A stretch of DNA of 36,271 nucleotides from an uncultured Muribaculaceae bacterium (GCA_947386115.1 CANDNO010000020.1:1-36271), one strand, 5' to 3'. Counted from the first letter of the stretch, positions 1-10,191 are shown. The notes: generated by a model not told the origin, from the sequence alone. Translations and numbers: made by a program.

Positions 1-14
1 GTGCAATATGGCCG

Positions 15-170
15 TTACAAAGATTTCAGCACCCGAATTGACCTATACGCCACATTTACCGATGTAGCGCTATAGGCTGTATCAACAGGTACCAGATTAT
101 AATTGATGCCCTTGGCCTGCAGGGCCAAAGGCATCAAAAATATTAATGCGGCTATCAGATTCCTGATCAT
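15..170 (-). CDS. Short secreted ORF (51 aa), possibly the broken start of a larger exported protein
   Basis: A 51-codon ORF starts in an ATGA overlap with the valS stop codon, which suggests translational coupling as the last gene of the long minus-strand operon. It opens with a convincing signal peptide: MIRN, then a hydrophobic run ([15 protein letters not shown]), then a polar mature part beginning [10 protein letters not shown]. The frame stops at a TAA at 15-17. A different frame is open from position 42 to the window edge, directly after a TAG at 43-45. The ORF could therefore be a genuine small exported protein or the N-terminus of a longer secreted protein interrupted by a frameshift. 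The family is not recognised. The signal peptide and coupling are seen directly; the frameshift is inference. Confidence 0.4.
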   Translation of the reverse strand: MIRNLIAALIFLMPLALQAKGINYNLVPVDTAYSATSVNVAYRSIRVLKSL

Positions 171-2803
171 GATTTGAGCGCTGCTAATGTTGCTTTAATA
201 TTAGCAATCTTAGACTCGGCATCGGCCTGTTTCTTACGCTCGACTTCTACAACCTGTGCAGGCGCGTTATTAACGAAGCGCTCATTGCCAAGTTTTTTCA
301 TGACACTTGCAAGAAAACCCTCGTTGTAGGCAAGTTCCTTTTCAAGACGGGCAATCTCCTCGGCAACATCAATATTATTGTCGAGAGGAATATTAAACTC
401 GGTGGTGCCAACGAGGAATGAAGCTGCAGCCGGATTCTTTTCGGCATTAACTACTACATTATCGAGCACAGCAAGTTTTTTTACAATTGCCTCAAAAGGT
501 GCAGCTGTATCACCCACTATATTGAGAGTCAATGCTTCGCGCATAGCGATATTCTTGGAAGCTCTTACGGCTCTTACACCCGTAATGATTTCCTTTGCGA
601 GCTCCATATCCTTGATGCACTTTTCGTCGACAGCCTTGGGCTCGGGCAGCGGAGCATACATTATTGACTCTCCTTCGCGGCGATCGTCAAGATGCTGCCA
701 AAGTTCCTCGGTAATGAAAGGCATGAAGGGATGCAACAGACGCAGAAGTGCATCAAAATAATTCTTTGTAGCCTTCAGTGTCTCGCTGTCGATGGGTGTG
801 CCATAGGCAGGTTTCACCATTTCAAGATACCACGACGAGAACTCATCCCAGAAAAGCTTATAGATAGCCATGAGCGCCTCCGAAACACGGAATTTATCCA
901 TCGAGTCGTTGACCTCGGCGATTGTCTGAGACAATTTTTCTTCGAACCATTCAATAGCTGCTTTTGCTTCGGGTGATGATTGGCCTTCAACTACCTCCCA
1001 GCCGTCGACGAGACGGAAAGCATTCCATATCTTGTTGCAGAAATTACGGCCCTGCTCACAAAGTTTGTCGTCAAACATGATATCATTTCCGGCAGGGGCT
1101 GCAAGCATCATGCCCATACGCACACCATCGGCACCGTATGTTGCGATAAGCTCGAGCGGGTCGGGCGAGTTACCGAGAGATTTTGACATTTTACGGCCAA
1201 TCTTGTCTCGTACGATGCCTGTGAAGTACACGTTCTCAAACGGCATCTTTCCGACGTACTCATATCCGGCCATTATCATGCGTGCAACCCAGAAGAAAAT
1301 GATATCGGGTCCGGTTACAAGTGTCGAAGTGGGGTAGTAGTAGTTAATTTCTTTATTACCCGGGTCGAGTATTCCGTTGAAAAGAGTAATGGGCCAAAGC
1401 CATGATGAGAACCACGTGTCAAGCGCGTCTTCATCCTGGCGAAGATCATCGATTCCAAGATCTCGGCCCGATTCTTTGCGAGCCTTTTCAAGAGCCTCCT
1501 CCTTTGTCGGAGCAACTACTATCTTAGTCTCTCCATCGGCAGCCTCGTAGTAGTACGCAGGGATTCTGTGACCCCACCAAAGCTGACGGCTTATACACCA
1601 GTCCTGAATGTTTTCAAGCCATACACGATAGGTTGTTTTGTATTTTTCGGGAACAAACTTTATCTCGTCATTCATTACCGGAGCCAATGAGATATTGGCG
1701 AAATGCTTCATGTTAATGAACCACTGCAGTGACAAGCGAGGCTCGATCGCAACCTTTGTGCGCTCCGAGAAACCCACTTTGTTTGTATAGTCCTCAACCT
1801 TCTCCATGAGTCCGGCATTCCGGAGGTCAACAGCAATTTTTTCACGACATTCAAAGCGGTCCATACCAGCGTATGCACCTCCGTTCTCGTTAAGAGTAGC
1901 ATCGGGGTTGAATATATCGATTGTCTCAAGGTTGTGAGTCTTGCCAAGCATGTAGTCATTCTTATCATGGGCAGGAGTCACCTTAAGACAGCCTGTACCG
2001 AACTCAATTTCGACGTAACGATCTTCGATAACCGGGATTTCACGACCCACGAGAGGTACGATGACGCGCTTGCCTTTCAGCCACTCGTTCTTTGGATCTT
2101 TGGGGTTGATACACATTGCAGTATCACCCATAATAGTTTCGGGACGAGTTGTTGCGACAACGGCATAACGACCTTCGGGATCATTGGCAACATAATAACG
2201 AAGGTAGTAAAGCTTCGAATGCTCTTCTACGTAGTTGACTTCATCGTCAGAAATGGCAGTGAGGTTCTTGGGGTCCCAGTTAACCATGCGAAGGCCTCGA
2301 TAAATCAAGCCCTTATCATACAGATCACAGAATACTTTGGTAACGCTCTCGGAACGAAGTTCGTCCATCGTGAAGGCTGTGCGGTCCCAGTCACATGAAG
2401 CTCCGAGCTTACGAAGCTGCTGAAGAATGATACCACCATGCTTGCGTGTCCATTCCCAGGCGTGCTCAAGGAACTGTTCTCTCGTAAGGTCGGTTTTCTT
2501 GATACCCTCCTGGGCGAGTTTATTGATGACTTTGGTCTCGGTAGCTATTGAGGCATGGTCGGTGCCGGGAACCCAAAGTGCATTTTTGCCTTGCATACGT
2601 GCACGGCGCACCAATATGTCCTGGAGAGTATTGTTCAACATGTGGCCCATGTGGAGCACTCCGGTTACATTTGGAGGGGGAATAACTATTGTATACGGTT
2701 CACGAGCATCGGGCTCTGAATGAAAAAGCTTGTTGTTTTCCCAATACTCGTACCATTTCTCTTCTACCTCGGCAGGATTGTACTTGGATGCTAATTGACT
2801 CAT
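167..2803 (-). CDS. valS: Valyl-tRNA synthetase
   Basis: Class I aminoacyl-tRNA synthetase that charges tRNA-Val with valine in the cytoplasm and edits misactivated threonine. The 878-residue length is normal for bacterial ValRS. The ATP-binding HIGH motif is HMGH at residues 51-54, preceded by the typical PPPNVTGVL stretch, and KMSKS lies near residues 537-541. The CP1 editing domain lies between ([21 protein letters not shown]). The last 65 residues or so form the charged coiled-coil tRNA-binding arm typical of ValRS ([16 protein letters not shown]...). The gene follows the TPR gene by 37 nt in the same direction, and its stop overlaps the start of the small downstream ORF. Identification is secure. 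Confidence 0.98.
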   Translation of the reverse strand: MSQLASKYNPAEVEEKWYEYWENNKLFHSEPDAREPYTIVIPPPNVTGVLHMGHMLNNTLQDILVRRARMQGKNALWVPGTDHASIATETKVINKLAQEGIKKTDLTREQFLEHAWEWTRKHGGIILQQLRKLGASCDWDRTAFTMDELRSESVTKVFCDLYDKGLIYRGLRMVNWDPKNLTAISDDEVNYVEEHSKLYYLRYYVANDPEGRYAVVATTRPETIMGDTAMCINPKDPKNEWLKGKRVIVPLVGREIPVIEDRYVEIEFGTGCLKVTPAHDKNDYMLGKTHNLETIDIFNPDATLNENGGAYAGMDRFECREKIAVDLRNAGLMEKVEDYTNKVGFSERTKVAIEPRLSLQWFINMKHFANISLAPVMNDEIKFVPEKYKTTYRVWLENIQDWCISRQLWWGHRIPAYYYEAADGETKIVVAPTKEEALEKARKESGRDLGIDDLRQDEDALDTWFSSWLWPITLFNGILDPGNKEINYYYPTSTLVTGPDIIFFWVARMIMAGYEYVGKMPFENVYFTGIVRDKIGRKMSKSLGNSPDPLELIATYGADGVRMGMMLAAPAGNDIMFDDKLCEQGRNFCNKIWNAFRLVDGWEVVEGQSSPEAKAAIEWFEEKLSQTIAEVNDSMDKFRVSEALMAIYKLFWDEFSSWYLEMVKPAYGTPIDSETLKATKNYFDALLRLLHPFMPFITEELWQHLDDRREGESIMYAPLPEPKAVDEKCIKDMELAKEIITGVRAVRASKNIAMREALTLNIVGDTAAPFEAIVKKLAVLDNVVVNAEKNPAAASFLVGTTEFNIPLDNNIDVAEEIARLEKELAYNEGFLASVMKKLGNERFVNNAPAQVVEVERKKQADAESKIANIKATLAALKS

Positions 2804-2840
2804 TGTGAGATAATGTGATATGATTGGTTATTAAATATTT

Positions 2841-4430
2841 TTAATTGAAAAGATAATTATACCGGTCGAGAAGTGCCTTGAACTGAGGCTCATTGCGCAG
2901 TGGAGCTACCGATACCGAACTGTCGTCGTTAAGAGTCCAGTTATAATAGTCGGCATATCCGTTTTCAAGCGACCTCTCCATACATTCAAACGCTTTGGTC
3001 TTATTATCCATCTGGGCATAGAGGCAAGCAGCGTAGTAGTTGAGCGAGCCGTCGATATCCTTGACATCAGTCAAAATCGACTCTATCCACGAAATGGCGT
3101 CGGCCTTGCGGCTAAGAGCCAACATTGCAAAGCCTTTAAAGCTTTTAACAACATTATCGGGATAATCGAGGTCAATGACTCGCTGATAAAGATTGCGCGC
3201 AGCGCCGGTCTCTTTAAGGTTGTTTGTCAATAGATTGGCACGCAGGAGATAATTCAGAGCGTTATCAGGTTCATCCATAATAGCTTCGCCAAAAAGTGAA
3301 GAAGCATCGGAATACTGCTTGAGACTCTTGAAACATAGACCTTTCTCGACCATAGCAGCCGGTGAAGATGGCAGTTTGTCAAGAGCTGATGTCGCAGACT
3401 CGAGCGCACGGTCATAGTCACCCATGGCGCGGCGAATTTTAGCTCTTGTAATATAGTATGCACCATTATCGGTTGTCATCGACATGGCCTGATTGATTTC
3501 GGTCAAAGCCTCCTGGTATTTTCCGAGACCATAGTAGCACTGTGCGAGTGAACCATATATACCGTGATAGTTATAAAGATTCTCGTCGATAATCATGTGG
3601 AAGTCATCGATTGCGGCTTTATAGCGATAGTGTGACATCGCGATTACGGCACGCAGATAGACGAACATGCCTACAGCCGGAGCCTGTTGCATGGCTGATG
3701 TGAGACCGGTAATAACGGCATTATAGTCATCGTTGCTCATCGCTACAAGGCGAGAAAGAGCCACGGAGTTATCTTTGTCAATACTGATAGCTACAATAAG
3801 ATCATCGACGGCACCTGTATTGTTACCCATCAACTGCCTTACATTGGCACGCTGCAGATAGGCAACGCTGTTGGATGGTTCGAAAGCAATAGCGCGGTCA
3901 ACATATTCATTTGCAAGACCGAGATTGTTCTCTTTTACCGCAATTTTGGCCAAACCGAATAGTGCTTCAAGATTACGCTGATCGGCTCGCTGGAGCTTGG
4001 CAAAATCAGCTTTGGCATCGGCATAGTGTCCGAGTTCATACTCGGTATTGGCTTTTAAATATATTGATGTTAGCGAAGTCGGGTCAAGCTGGCAGGCACG
4101 TGTCAAGTCGGCCAGAGCTTCTTCGGCCTTATCGGTCATCAGATAGATATTGGCACGCAATGTATGTTCCTGAAACAGCAAGTCTGTATCTGTTGCAGGA
4201 GTGTATTTGATTGCCTCGTTGACGTCAGAAAGTGCACGGAGATATTGCGACAGATTGTAATACTCGTTGGCACGACGGAAATACACCTCATAATTCTGTG
4301 GATCAGCTTCAAGCTCCTGCTGGTAGACCTCCATCATTGCCTTAGTAATGGGATTGTCGGCAGGAGTTTGTGCAAAAGAACTCAGTGAGCATGCCAGCAG
4401 GGTCGAGGCAAATATATACTTGATTTTCAT
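2841..4430 (-). CDS. Exported tetratricopeptide-repeat protein
   Basis: 529-residue protein with an N-terminal signal peptide (MKIKYIFASTLLACSLSSFA, cleavage expected before QTPADN), so periplasmic or membrane-facing. Nearly the whole mature part is TPR-like helical repeats. Typical units are YFRRANEYYNLSQYLRALSDVNEAI (around residues 50-75), AIYGSLAQCYYGLGKYQEALTEINQA-type and AKIRRAMGDYDRALESATSALDKLP, with the A/G-Y-A-P spacing of the TPR fold. No enzymatic domain is visible, and TPR arrays normally act as protein-protein scaffolds. It lies between kdsA (27 nt upstream) and valS (37 nt downstream) and is probably co-transcribed. Its partner is unknown. Common in Bacteroidales; the specific function cannot be assigned. 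Confidence 0.85.
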   Translation of the reverse strand: MKIKYIFASTLLACSLSSFAQTPADNPITKAMMEVYQQELEADPQNYEVYFRRANEYYNLSQYLRALSDVNEAIKYTPATDTDLLFQEHTLRANIYLMTDKAEEALADLTRACQLDPTSLTSIYLKANTEYELGHYADAKADFAKLQRADQRNLEALFGLAKIAVKENNLGLANEYVDRAIAFEPSNSVAYLQRANVRQLMGNNTGAVDDLIVAISIDKDNSVALSRLVAMSNDDYNAVITGLTSAMQQAPAVGMFVYLRAVIAMSHYRYKAAIDDFHMIIDENLYNYHGIYGSLAQCYYGLGKYQEALTEINQAMSMTTDNGAYYITRAKIRRAMGDYDRALESATSALDKLPSSPAAMVEKGLCFKSLKQYSDASSLFGEAIMDEPDNALNYLLRANLLTNNLKETGAARNLYQRVIDLDYPDNVVKSFKGFAMLALSRKADAISWIESILTDVKDIDGSLNYYAACLYAQMDNKTKAFECMERSLENGYADYYNWTLNDDSSVSVAPLRNEPQFKALLDRYNYLFN

Positions 4431-4457
4431 ATACGTTATCTTTAAATGTGTGTTTTT

Positions 4458-5273
4458 TTAGAATTTATTAATAGTCATACGCAGTTCGGTAAGATGCTCA
4501 AGAAGCGAAGGCAGGAGGTCAAGGCGAAGCATATTGGCGCCGTCGCTTTTGGCAACTGCAGGATTTTGGTGAGTTTCTATAAATATACCGTCGGCACCCA
4601 CTGCGATACCTGCGCGTGCGATAGTCTCGATAAGCTCCGGGCGTCCGCCGGTTACACCCGACGATTGATTAGGCTGCTGTAACGAATGGGTAACGTCAAG
4701 AATCACGGGGCAATCATTAGCCTGCATTACAGGGATTCCTCTATAATCTACTACGAGATCTCCATAACCGAATGTTACACCGCGCTCTGTTATGGCAACC
4801 TGATTGTTCCCGGCATCGCGAACCTTTTGAACGGCATATTTCATTGCCTCGGGAGAAAGGAACTGGCCTTTCTTTATATTGACAAGTTTCCCGGTCTTTG
4901 CTGCAGCGATAAGCAGATCGGTCTGACGGCACAGGAATGCGGGAATCTGTAATATGTCAACATAGGCAGCTGCCATCTCGGCCTCGGCCGGAGTATGTAT
5001 GTCAGTAACGACAGGTACACCGAATGTATCTCTTACCTTTTTTAATATTTCAAGAGCCTGTATGTCGCCGATTCCTGTAAACGAATCGAGACGTGAACGG
5101 TTGGCTTTACGATAGCTTCCTTTGAAAACATACGGAATGTTGAGCTTGCCGGCAGTTTCAAGAACCTTTCCGGCAATATCCATAGCCATGCCTTCGCCCT
5201 CGATTACGCAAGGGCCGGCAAGAAGGAAGAAGTTATTTGATTGTGATGACTTTAAATAATCTATTGTAGTCAT
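4458..5273 (-). CDS. kdsA: 3-deoxy-8-phosphooctulonate (Kdo8P) synthase
   Basis: Condenses arabinose-5-phosphate with phosphoenolpyruvate to give Kdo-8-phosphate, the committed step to the Kdo of lipopolysaccharide inner core. The 271 residues match the family length. Diagnostic motifs are AGPCVIEGEG (residues 19-28), KGSYRKANRSRLDSFTG, TDIHTP, QIPAFLCRQTDLL, ITERG and DVTHSLQQPN. Cysteine C22 in AGPCVIE marks the metal-dependent class, as in the Aquifex enzyme; the E. coli class has Asn at this position. The metal class is inferred from this residue alone. The gene follows rsmE by 46 nt in the long minus-strand operon. It implies that the organism makes LPS with Kdo. Confidence 0.97.
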   Translation of the reverse strand: MTTIDYLKSSQSNNFFLLAGPCVIEGEGMAMDIAGKVLETAGKLNIPYVFKGSYRKANRSRLDSFTGIGDIQALEILKKVRDTFGVPVVTDIHTPAEAEMAAAYVDILQIPAFLCRQTDLLIAAAKTGKLVNIKKGQFLSPEAMKYAVQKVRDAGNNQVAITERGVTFGYGDLVVDYRGIPVMQANDCPVILDVTHSLQQPNQSSGVTGGRPELIETIARAGIAVGADGIFIETHQNPAVAKSDGANMLRLDLLPSLLEHLTELRMTINKF

Positions 5274-5319
5274 ATATGATGAATATTGAATGTCTGTTAA
5301 ATGTGAGGAATTATATCTG

Positions 5320-6033
5320 TTAAAGTTTTAATTGATTGACTATGTGTATTGTGTCACAAGCATTGACTGCTGCTGTCTCGGTGCGCAGGCGACAATCGCC
5401 CAGTGATACCGGCTTGAATCCGTTGCCGAGAAGCATTTCAATCTCTGAAGGAGAAAAATCACCTTCCGGTCCAATTAAAACAACTGTGTCTCTGTTTTGT
5501 TCGATTGCCTGTGACAACAAAACTCGCTCAATCGTTTTGTCGCAATAGGCTACGAATTTATCCACGTCGTTATCCAGTGATGACGCAAATTCTTTTATTG
5601 GCGTCATCGGGTCAATAATCGGCATCGTGGCCTTGAGAGACTGTTTCATGGCCGAAACAGCAATCTTCTCGAGACGCTCAGTTTTAATTTCTTTACGTTC
5701 CGAGTGCTCACATAGCAATGGCACTATACGGTTGACACCAAGCTCCACAAGCTTTTCAACCATCCATTCCATACGGTCCATCAGTTTGGTCGGTGCCACG
5801 GCTATTGTAATATTGTAATTCCACGGCAATGGTTGAACTCGTTTTTCGATAATCTCGACCGATGCATGCTTGGAGTGGGCATCGACGAGACGGCATGTAT
5901 AGGTATTTCCGCAACCGTCAATTACTTCTACAATGTCACCGGGGCGACGTCTCAGCACTCTGACACAGTGCTGAGAGTCACTCTCGGGTAGTGATAGTGT
6001 ACGTTCTATATCGGGTGCGAAAAACTGAATCAT
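5320..6033 (-). CDS. rsmE: 16S rRNA (uracil-1498-N3)-methyltransferase
   Basis: Methylates N3 of U1498 in 16S rRNA using S-adenosylmethionine. The 237-residue protein has the N-terminal PUA-like part (FFAPDIERTLSLPESDSQH, CVRVLRRRPGDIVEVIDGCG) and the C-terminal SPOUT knot. The knot carries the cofactor-loop signatures VLIGPEGDFSPSEIE and LGDCRLRTETAAVNA. The central APTKLMDRMEWMVEKLVELG and PLLCEHSERKEIK stretches are also typical of RsmE. The gene is separated from the upstream transporter by only 2 nt, which fits operon co-expression. Length and motifs match the family well. Confidence 0.95.
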   Translation of the reverse strand: MIQFFAPDIERTLSLPESDSQHCVRVLRRRPGDIVEVIDGCGNTYTCRLVDAHSKHASVEIIEKRVQPLPWNYNITIAVAPTKLMDRMEWMVEKLVELGVNRIVPLLCEHSERKEIKTERLEKIAVSAMKQSLKATMPIIDPMTPIKEFASSLDNDVDKFVAYCDKTIERVLLSQAIEQNRDTVVLIGPEGDFSPSEIEMLLGNGFKPVSLGDCRLRTETAAVNACDTIHIVNQLKL

Positions 6034-6035
6034 GA

Positions 6036-7466
6036 TTATGCTTTATCATTAATAAATCCGTCGGGATCATCGGCCGAAACAGCTTCAGAAACAGTAGCCG
6101 ATTCCTTGGTCTTATTATCCTTAAAGAGGAGGAAAAACAGCACTGCGACAACAAGTGCATAACTTGCAAAGATAAGCCATGCCGACTCCCAGTCTCCTAC
6201 GAGTACATCGTTTTCCCAGTGACAGAAATGATTCACGACTGCACCGGCCGACAGTGTACCGATTGTGGCACCAAGACCGTTGGTCATGAGCATAAACAAT
6301 CCCTGCGCCGAAGCCTTAATCGACGGGTCACATTCCTTATCGACATATAGTCCGCCCGATACATTGAAGAAATCAAATGCTATACCATATACGATGCACG
6401 ACAGGAACAGAAGTATTACGCCGGGGAAGAGGGGAGAGCCGATGCCGAAAAATCCAAATCGGAGTACCCATGCCGACATTGCCATAAGCATTACGGTCTT
6501 GATTCCAAATCGTTTTAGGAAGAATGGAATGAGCAGAATGCACAGCGCCTCACTTATCTGCGATACTGAAACGAGCATCGTAGCATTGTTGGCGGCAAAA
6601 CTGTTGGCTATCTCTGCGACAGGGCTACTCTTGAAGCTTGTAAGGAAGGGGCCTGCAAAGCCGTTGGTAACCTGCAGAGACATGCCAAGGAGCATCGAGA
6701 ACAGGAAGAACATAGCCATGCGACGGCGCTTGAAAAGTTTGAAAGCGCTGAGTCCGAGCTGTTCGGCGAGCGATTGCTTGGGTTTTGGTACAAGAGGACA
6801 ATTGGGCAGTGTGAAACAATAGATGGCAAGAATGACTCCGAGTATTCCCGACACCATAAACTGCATGTAGGTGTATTGGAATTTAAAGTCGCTTGACCCG
6901 AATGTGAATCCAAGATGGCCGTTTTCGAATGTCGTGCAGTTAACAATCCACATCGTTACGATGAAACCTACAGTTCCAAGAACGCGTATGGGCGGGAAAT
7001 CCTTTACGGTATCGAAATTACCACGTCTCAGTACCGAAAATGCCACGGTGTTGGACAATGCAAGCGTAGGCATATAGAAAGCCACACTGAGGGTATAAAT
7101 ACCTATGAATAGAGCCATGTATGGGAATTCGGGCTGCACATCCGATGTCGCCGCTGCTTTCAACTGCGCCTGGAAATCGGGAAGCGTCTCGGCATACATT
7201 CCAAGACAGCAAAGAGCAATCATAGATGCTCCTGCAACAAAGTGGCAGATACCCAAGAGTCGCTGCGGCTGTATGAGTTTGTCGGCCACAATGCCCATGA
7301 TAGTGGGCATAAAGATTGATACTATACCCTGTATCGCATAAAACCAGGCAATCTCATCGCCCATTCCTACGCGGCCAAGGTAATTACCCATACAGGTAAG
7401 ATAAGCTCCCCAGATAGCAAACTCCAGGAAGTTCATCAATGCCAGACGTGACTTAATAGCTTTCAT
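6036..7466 (-). CDS. NupG-family nucleoside:H+ symporter (MFS)
   Basis: 476-residue inner-membrane transporter with about 12 hydrophobic segments and the two-bundle MFS layout. A cytoplasmic loop in the middle is rich in basic residues (FKLFKRRR). The opening NFLEFAIWGAYLTCMGNYLG, the IFMPTIMGIVADK stretch and the late YGIAFDFFNVSGGLYVDKE motif followed by SAQGLFMLMTNGLGA are typical of the nucleoside permease (NupG/XapB) family. The substrate is therefore probably nucleosides taken up with protons. The C-terminal tail is acidic and cytoplasmic. It sits between rsmE and the BFN gene with 2-nt and 6-nt gaps. Family assignment is firm; substrate specificity is inferred. Confidence 0.85.
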   Translation of the reverse strand: MKAIKSRLALMNFLEFAIWGAYLTCMGNYLGRVGMGDEIAWFYAIQGIVSIFMPTIMGIVADKLIQPQRLLGICHFVAGASMIALCCLGMYAETLPDFQAQLKAAATSDVQPEFPYMALFIGIYTLSVAFYMPTLALSNTVAFSVLRRGNFDTVKDFPPIRVLGTVGFIVTMWIVNCTTFENGHLGFTFGSSDFKFQYTYMQFMVSGILGVILAIYCFTLPNCPLVPKPKQSLAEQLGLSAFKLFKRRRMAMFFLFSMLLGMSLQVTNGFAGPFLTSFKSSPVAEIANSFAANNATMLVSVSQISEALCILLIPFFLKRFGIKTVMLMAMSAWVLRFGFFGIGSPLFPGVILLFLSCIVYGIAFDFFNVSGGLYVDKECDPSIKASAQGLFMLMTNGLGATIGTLSAGAVVNHFCHWENDVLVGDWESAWLIFASYALVVAVLFFLLFKDNKTKESATVSEAVSADDPDGFINDKA

Positions 7467-7472
7467 GGTAAA

Positions 7473-8063
7473 TTATTTCAAGTTTTGTTTTTTATCGATT
7501 AACTGTTTGATGCGTGCAGCTTCCTCATAGTTCTCCTGCTCGATAAGACGCTCAAGCATTCGCTCAAGCTCTTCTATCGCGTAATTTTCTATGCGGGGTT
7601 CACTGATTTCTTCAACTTCAGTCGCGGTGTCATCTGTCGCCGTGTTTTCTCCCTCGAGAATGAATCCGGTCTCGTCGAGAATTTCCTTGGTTGTGAAAAT
7701 GGGCGATTTAGTACGTATCGCGATTGCAATAGCATCAGATGTTCTGGAATCGAGAACGACAGTGCGGTCACCGTCGGTAAAAGTGAGTTCGGACGAGAAA
7801 ATTCCGTCTTCAAATTTATAGATGAAAACTTCTTTAAGTTTTACACCAAAAGCATGTGCAAAGCTTGTGAAGAGGTCATGCGTCATGGGCCGGGGTGGGG
7901 TGATTCCCTCCATCTTGATGGCAATCGACTGTGCCTCTGGCGCTCCTATCACAACCGGTATGCGGTAGGGACCGTCAACCTGCGCGAGAATCAAAGCATA
8001 GGCTCCCGATTGTAATTGGCTATAGGATAGCCCCATGATACGCAATTTAATTCTATCGTCCAT
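7473..8063 (-). CDS. Bifunctional nuclease (BFN, DUF151) domain protein with C-terminal UVR motif
   Basis: 196-residue cytoplasmic protein. Residues 1-135 carry the BFN/DUF151 fold: LRIMGLSYSQLQSGAYALIL, PVVIGAPEAQSIAI, RPMTHDLFTSFAHAFG, DSRTSDAIAIAIRTKSPIF. An acidic linker (about 140-155) leads to a helical UVR motif at about 158-193 (EELERMLERLIEQENYEEAA, then RIKQLIDKK), the UvrB/UvrC interaction hairpin. BFN-UVR fusions are common in Bacteroidetes and Chlorobi. Members are called nucleases from a plant homologue, but the bacterial role is not established. The gene has 6-nt gaps on both sides in the operon. The UVR tail suggests contact with a Uvr or Clp partner; that is inference. Confidence 0.88.
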   Translation of the reverse strand: MDDRIKLRIMGLSYSQLQSGAYALILAQVDGPYRIPVVIGAPEAQSIAIKMEGITPPRPMTHDLFTSFAHAFGVKLKEVFIYKFEDGIFSSELTFTDGDRTVVLDSRTSDAIAIAIRTKSPIFTTKEILDETGFILEGENTATDDTATEVEEISEPRIENYAIEELERMLERLIEQENYEEAARIKQLIDKKQNLK

Positions 8064-8069
8064 TTAATA

Positions 8070-9146
8070 CTATTTTACTTTTTGTCCGGTAATGATACCG
8101 CTACCATAACAAATTCTCGCATCCTTGTCGTAAATGACACCAAACTGTCCGGGTGCTATTCCTTGAATCTTATTGGTCGACTCGACAATATATTCAGAAT
8201 CACCGACTTTTGTGAGCGTCGCGTGATTGAAATCGGGTGAATGCCTATTTTTAAAACAAATCTCCACCGGATATGTTGCGCCATTCCAGGGGTCGGTAGT
8301 AATAAAATGCATTTCAGCAAGATGTAGGCGATTGCCATACTGCTTTTCGGTGCTGTATCCCTGACTTACATATATAACATTGTCACGGACATTCTTTTTT
8401 ACAACATACCATGGTCCACCGCTCAGTCCTAGGCCTTTGCGCTGCCCGATGGTGTGAAACCAGTATCCACGATGAGTGCCAAGTTTACGACCGGTTTCCA
8501 GCTCTATGATAGCACCGGGTTTTTCACCAAGATGGCGCGCTATAAAATCATTGTAATTGATCTTACCCAGGAAGCAAATTCCTTGACTGTCTTTTCGATA
8601 AGCGTTAGGCATATTGGCCTCGACTGCTATCTCGCGTACTCTCGATTTGGGGAGTTCGCCCAGAGGAAATGTCAAGTGTGACAATTGGTCATAAGAAATT
8701 CTGGCAAGAAAGTCGGTTTGGTCTTTAACCGGGTCGACGGCCGTTGCAAGCCATTTATAACCGTTTTCAACCACTGTCGATGCATAATGCCCGGTAGCGG
8801 TAAGATCAAAGTCCTTGCCCCAACGCTGCTCAAAATACCCGAACTTTATCATTTTGTTACACATGATGTCGGGGTTGGGCGTGAGGCCTTCCTTAACAGT
8901 GCGTAGTGCATACTCCATGACGTTATCCCAGTATTCCTGATGGAGAGAAACAACATCAAGCGGGAGACCATATCGCTTGGCTATAAGGCTGCACATTTCG
9001 ATATCCTCCTCGGCCGAGCAGTATCCCTCGTCGGTATCAAGCCCTATACGAATATAGAACAGATGGAGGTCATGACCTTGCTCTTTCAGTAAATGTACTG
9101 CAACAGCACTGTCAACGCCGCCTGATATTAAAGCTGCTATCTTCAT
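8070..9146 (-). CDS. mnmA: tRNA-specific 2-thiouridylase
   Basis: Adds sulfur to C2 of the wobble uridine (U34) in Lys, Glu and Gln tRNAs, through adenylation and a persulfide relay. The 358 residues fit the family. The PP-loop ATP motif SGGVDSA is at residues 8-14. The two catalytic cysteines are visible as C96 in [13 protein letters not shown] and C191 in [26 protein letters not shown] and the [13 protein letters not shown] stretch are also typical. The Bacteroidetes lineage often carries more than one MnmA-like copy; this one retains both cysteines. The gene lies 11 nt after the DUF5106 gene and 6 nt before the BFN gene. Confidence 0.95.
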   Translation of the reverse strand: MKIAALISGGVDSAVAVHLLKEQGHDLHLFYIRIGLDTDEGYCSAEEDIEMCSLIAKRYGLPLDVVSLHQEYWDNVMEYALRTVKEGLTPNPDIMCNKMIKFGYFEQRWGKDFDLTATGHYASTVVENGYKWLATAVDPVKDQTDFLARISYDQLSHLTFPLGELPKSRVREIAVEANMPNAYRKDSQGICFLGKINYNDFIARHLGEKPGAIIELETGRKLGTHRGYWFHTIGQRKGLGLSGGPWYVVKKNVRDNVIYVSQGYSTEKQYGNRLHLAEMHFITTDPWNGATYPVEICFKNRHSPDFNHATLTKVGDSEYIVESTNKIQGIAPGQFGVIYDKDARICYGSGIITGQKVK

Positions 9147-9157
9147 GAATTCAATAA

Positions 9158-10057
9158 TTACTGAGCAGCATTCTGGCGAGTGTTAATCTCCCTGAAAGCG
9201 TTGAGCAACTGGTCGACTGTCATCGACTTTGAAAGTATGTTGTGCTTGGTGTTCAGATAGTAAATAACTGGTTGACGTCGCATGTCATACAACTGGTCGA
9301 CCTCAGAGCTCGCTCCGGCAATCCAGTTATCGGGAAGTCTTTTTGAACCTTCAATCCACTCCTCGTCGGTAGGATCACCGGGATAGATGCTCACGATATT
9401 GAGCTGACCACGCTTAATGAACTGATTTATATTATAATCGGCTGCGAGTCGTACTCGGGCCATCATACAATCGGCACAGTCTGGGTCATTGAAGAACAGT
9501 ATCACATAACTGGGTGCAAGCTCGCTGAATTTGTGAGTAGTGCCGTCGGGCGATGTATAAGTAAAATCGGGAGCTGTCATTCCTACCTGCGAACCGCCTA
9601 AAATACGGGCATGAGCGACAAAGCGGGCTTTCTCTGCCGATTTAATCTTCTTATTGTCGGCAACAGCCTTTGCAAACGGATAATAGACTTCGTCACACAC
9701 TATGTGGGCTGTGTCACTATACATGACACCCTCTGCCATTTCGGCAAGTGCAAGCAGATTTTTGGGATTCTTCTTGACTTTCTCGATGAGCTGATCGACC
9801 GACTTGTGAACAACATCGGCATTGGCGTAAGGCACAATCTGAATGTAATCGTTGAAAGCCTGTTGAAGCTTGGTACGTGTTGAAAAAGCCTGATTTATAT
9901 TGCATCGGTCCCAAAAATGCTCAATGACATAACTGCATTTCTGGTCCATTGTCTGTAACGATTCAGGAGCTTCGGGGTAGGGGAACAGAGTTTGGTCGGC
10001 CTGCATCTGCAAGCTTGGCACGAGTATTGCTATAGCGATTAAAAGTAAATGCTTCAT
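9158..10057 (-). CDS. Exported DUF5106 / thioredoxin-like protein
   Basis: 299 residues from the chosen start at 10057 ([20 protein letters not shown]), which begins a clean signal peptide. An upstream in-frame ATG at 10105 would add 16 residues unlike any signal and would lie inside the promoter. The N-terminal half ([25 protein letters not shown]) resembles DUF5106. The C-terminal half resembles a thioredoxin/AhpC-TSA fold: [46 protein letters not shown]. It has a CxxC pair (CADC), so thiol-disulfide chemistry in the periplasm is plausible. It is the first gene of the long operon and is preceded by a strong promoter. The exact substrate is unknown. Confidence 0.8.
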   Translation of the reverse strand: MKHLLLIAIAILVPSLQMQADQTLFPYPEAPESLQTMDQKCSYVIEHFWDRCNINQAFSTRTKLQQAFNDYIQIVPYANADVVHKSVDQLIEKVKKNPKNLLALAEMAEGVMYSDTAHIVCDEVYYPFAKAVADNKKIKSAEKARFVAHARILGGSQVGMTAPDFTYTSPDGTTHKFSELAPSYVILFFNDPDCADCMMARVRLAADYNINQFIKRGQLNIVSIYPGDPTDEEWIEGSKRLPDNWIAGASSEVDQLYDMRRQPVIYYLNTKHNILSKSMTVDQLLNAFREINTRQNAAQ

Positions 10058-10075
10058 AAGTATATAATTATTATG

Positions 10076-10106
10076 CAAAGTTAAGCAGAAAGCATGTAAT
10101 ATCAAA
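10076..10106 (-). promoter_or_regulatory. Bacteroidetes-type promoter for the DUF5106-mnmA-...-valS operon
   Basis: Read on the minus strand, the -33 element TTTG (10103-10106), a 19-nt spacer and the -7 element TAACTTTG (10076-10083) match the Bacteroidetes primary sigma consensus TTTG-N19-21-TAnnTTTG without mismatch. The -7 element ends 18 nt before the chosen DUF5106 start. No other promoter match was noticed before valS, so this is likely the main promoter for the operon. Confidence 0.8.
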
Positions 10107-10191
10107 AAGGTGGTAAAACAAAACCTGTCCTCATTTGTTAAAAGTGATAAAAACAGAATAATAATATCATAAATAATAAACTCATTGCTTT

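Noticed and set aside
10058-10105. Upstream in-frame ATG of the DUF5106 protein
   Set aside because: It would place the start within the promoter and hide the signal peptide; the ATG at 10057 is better.
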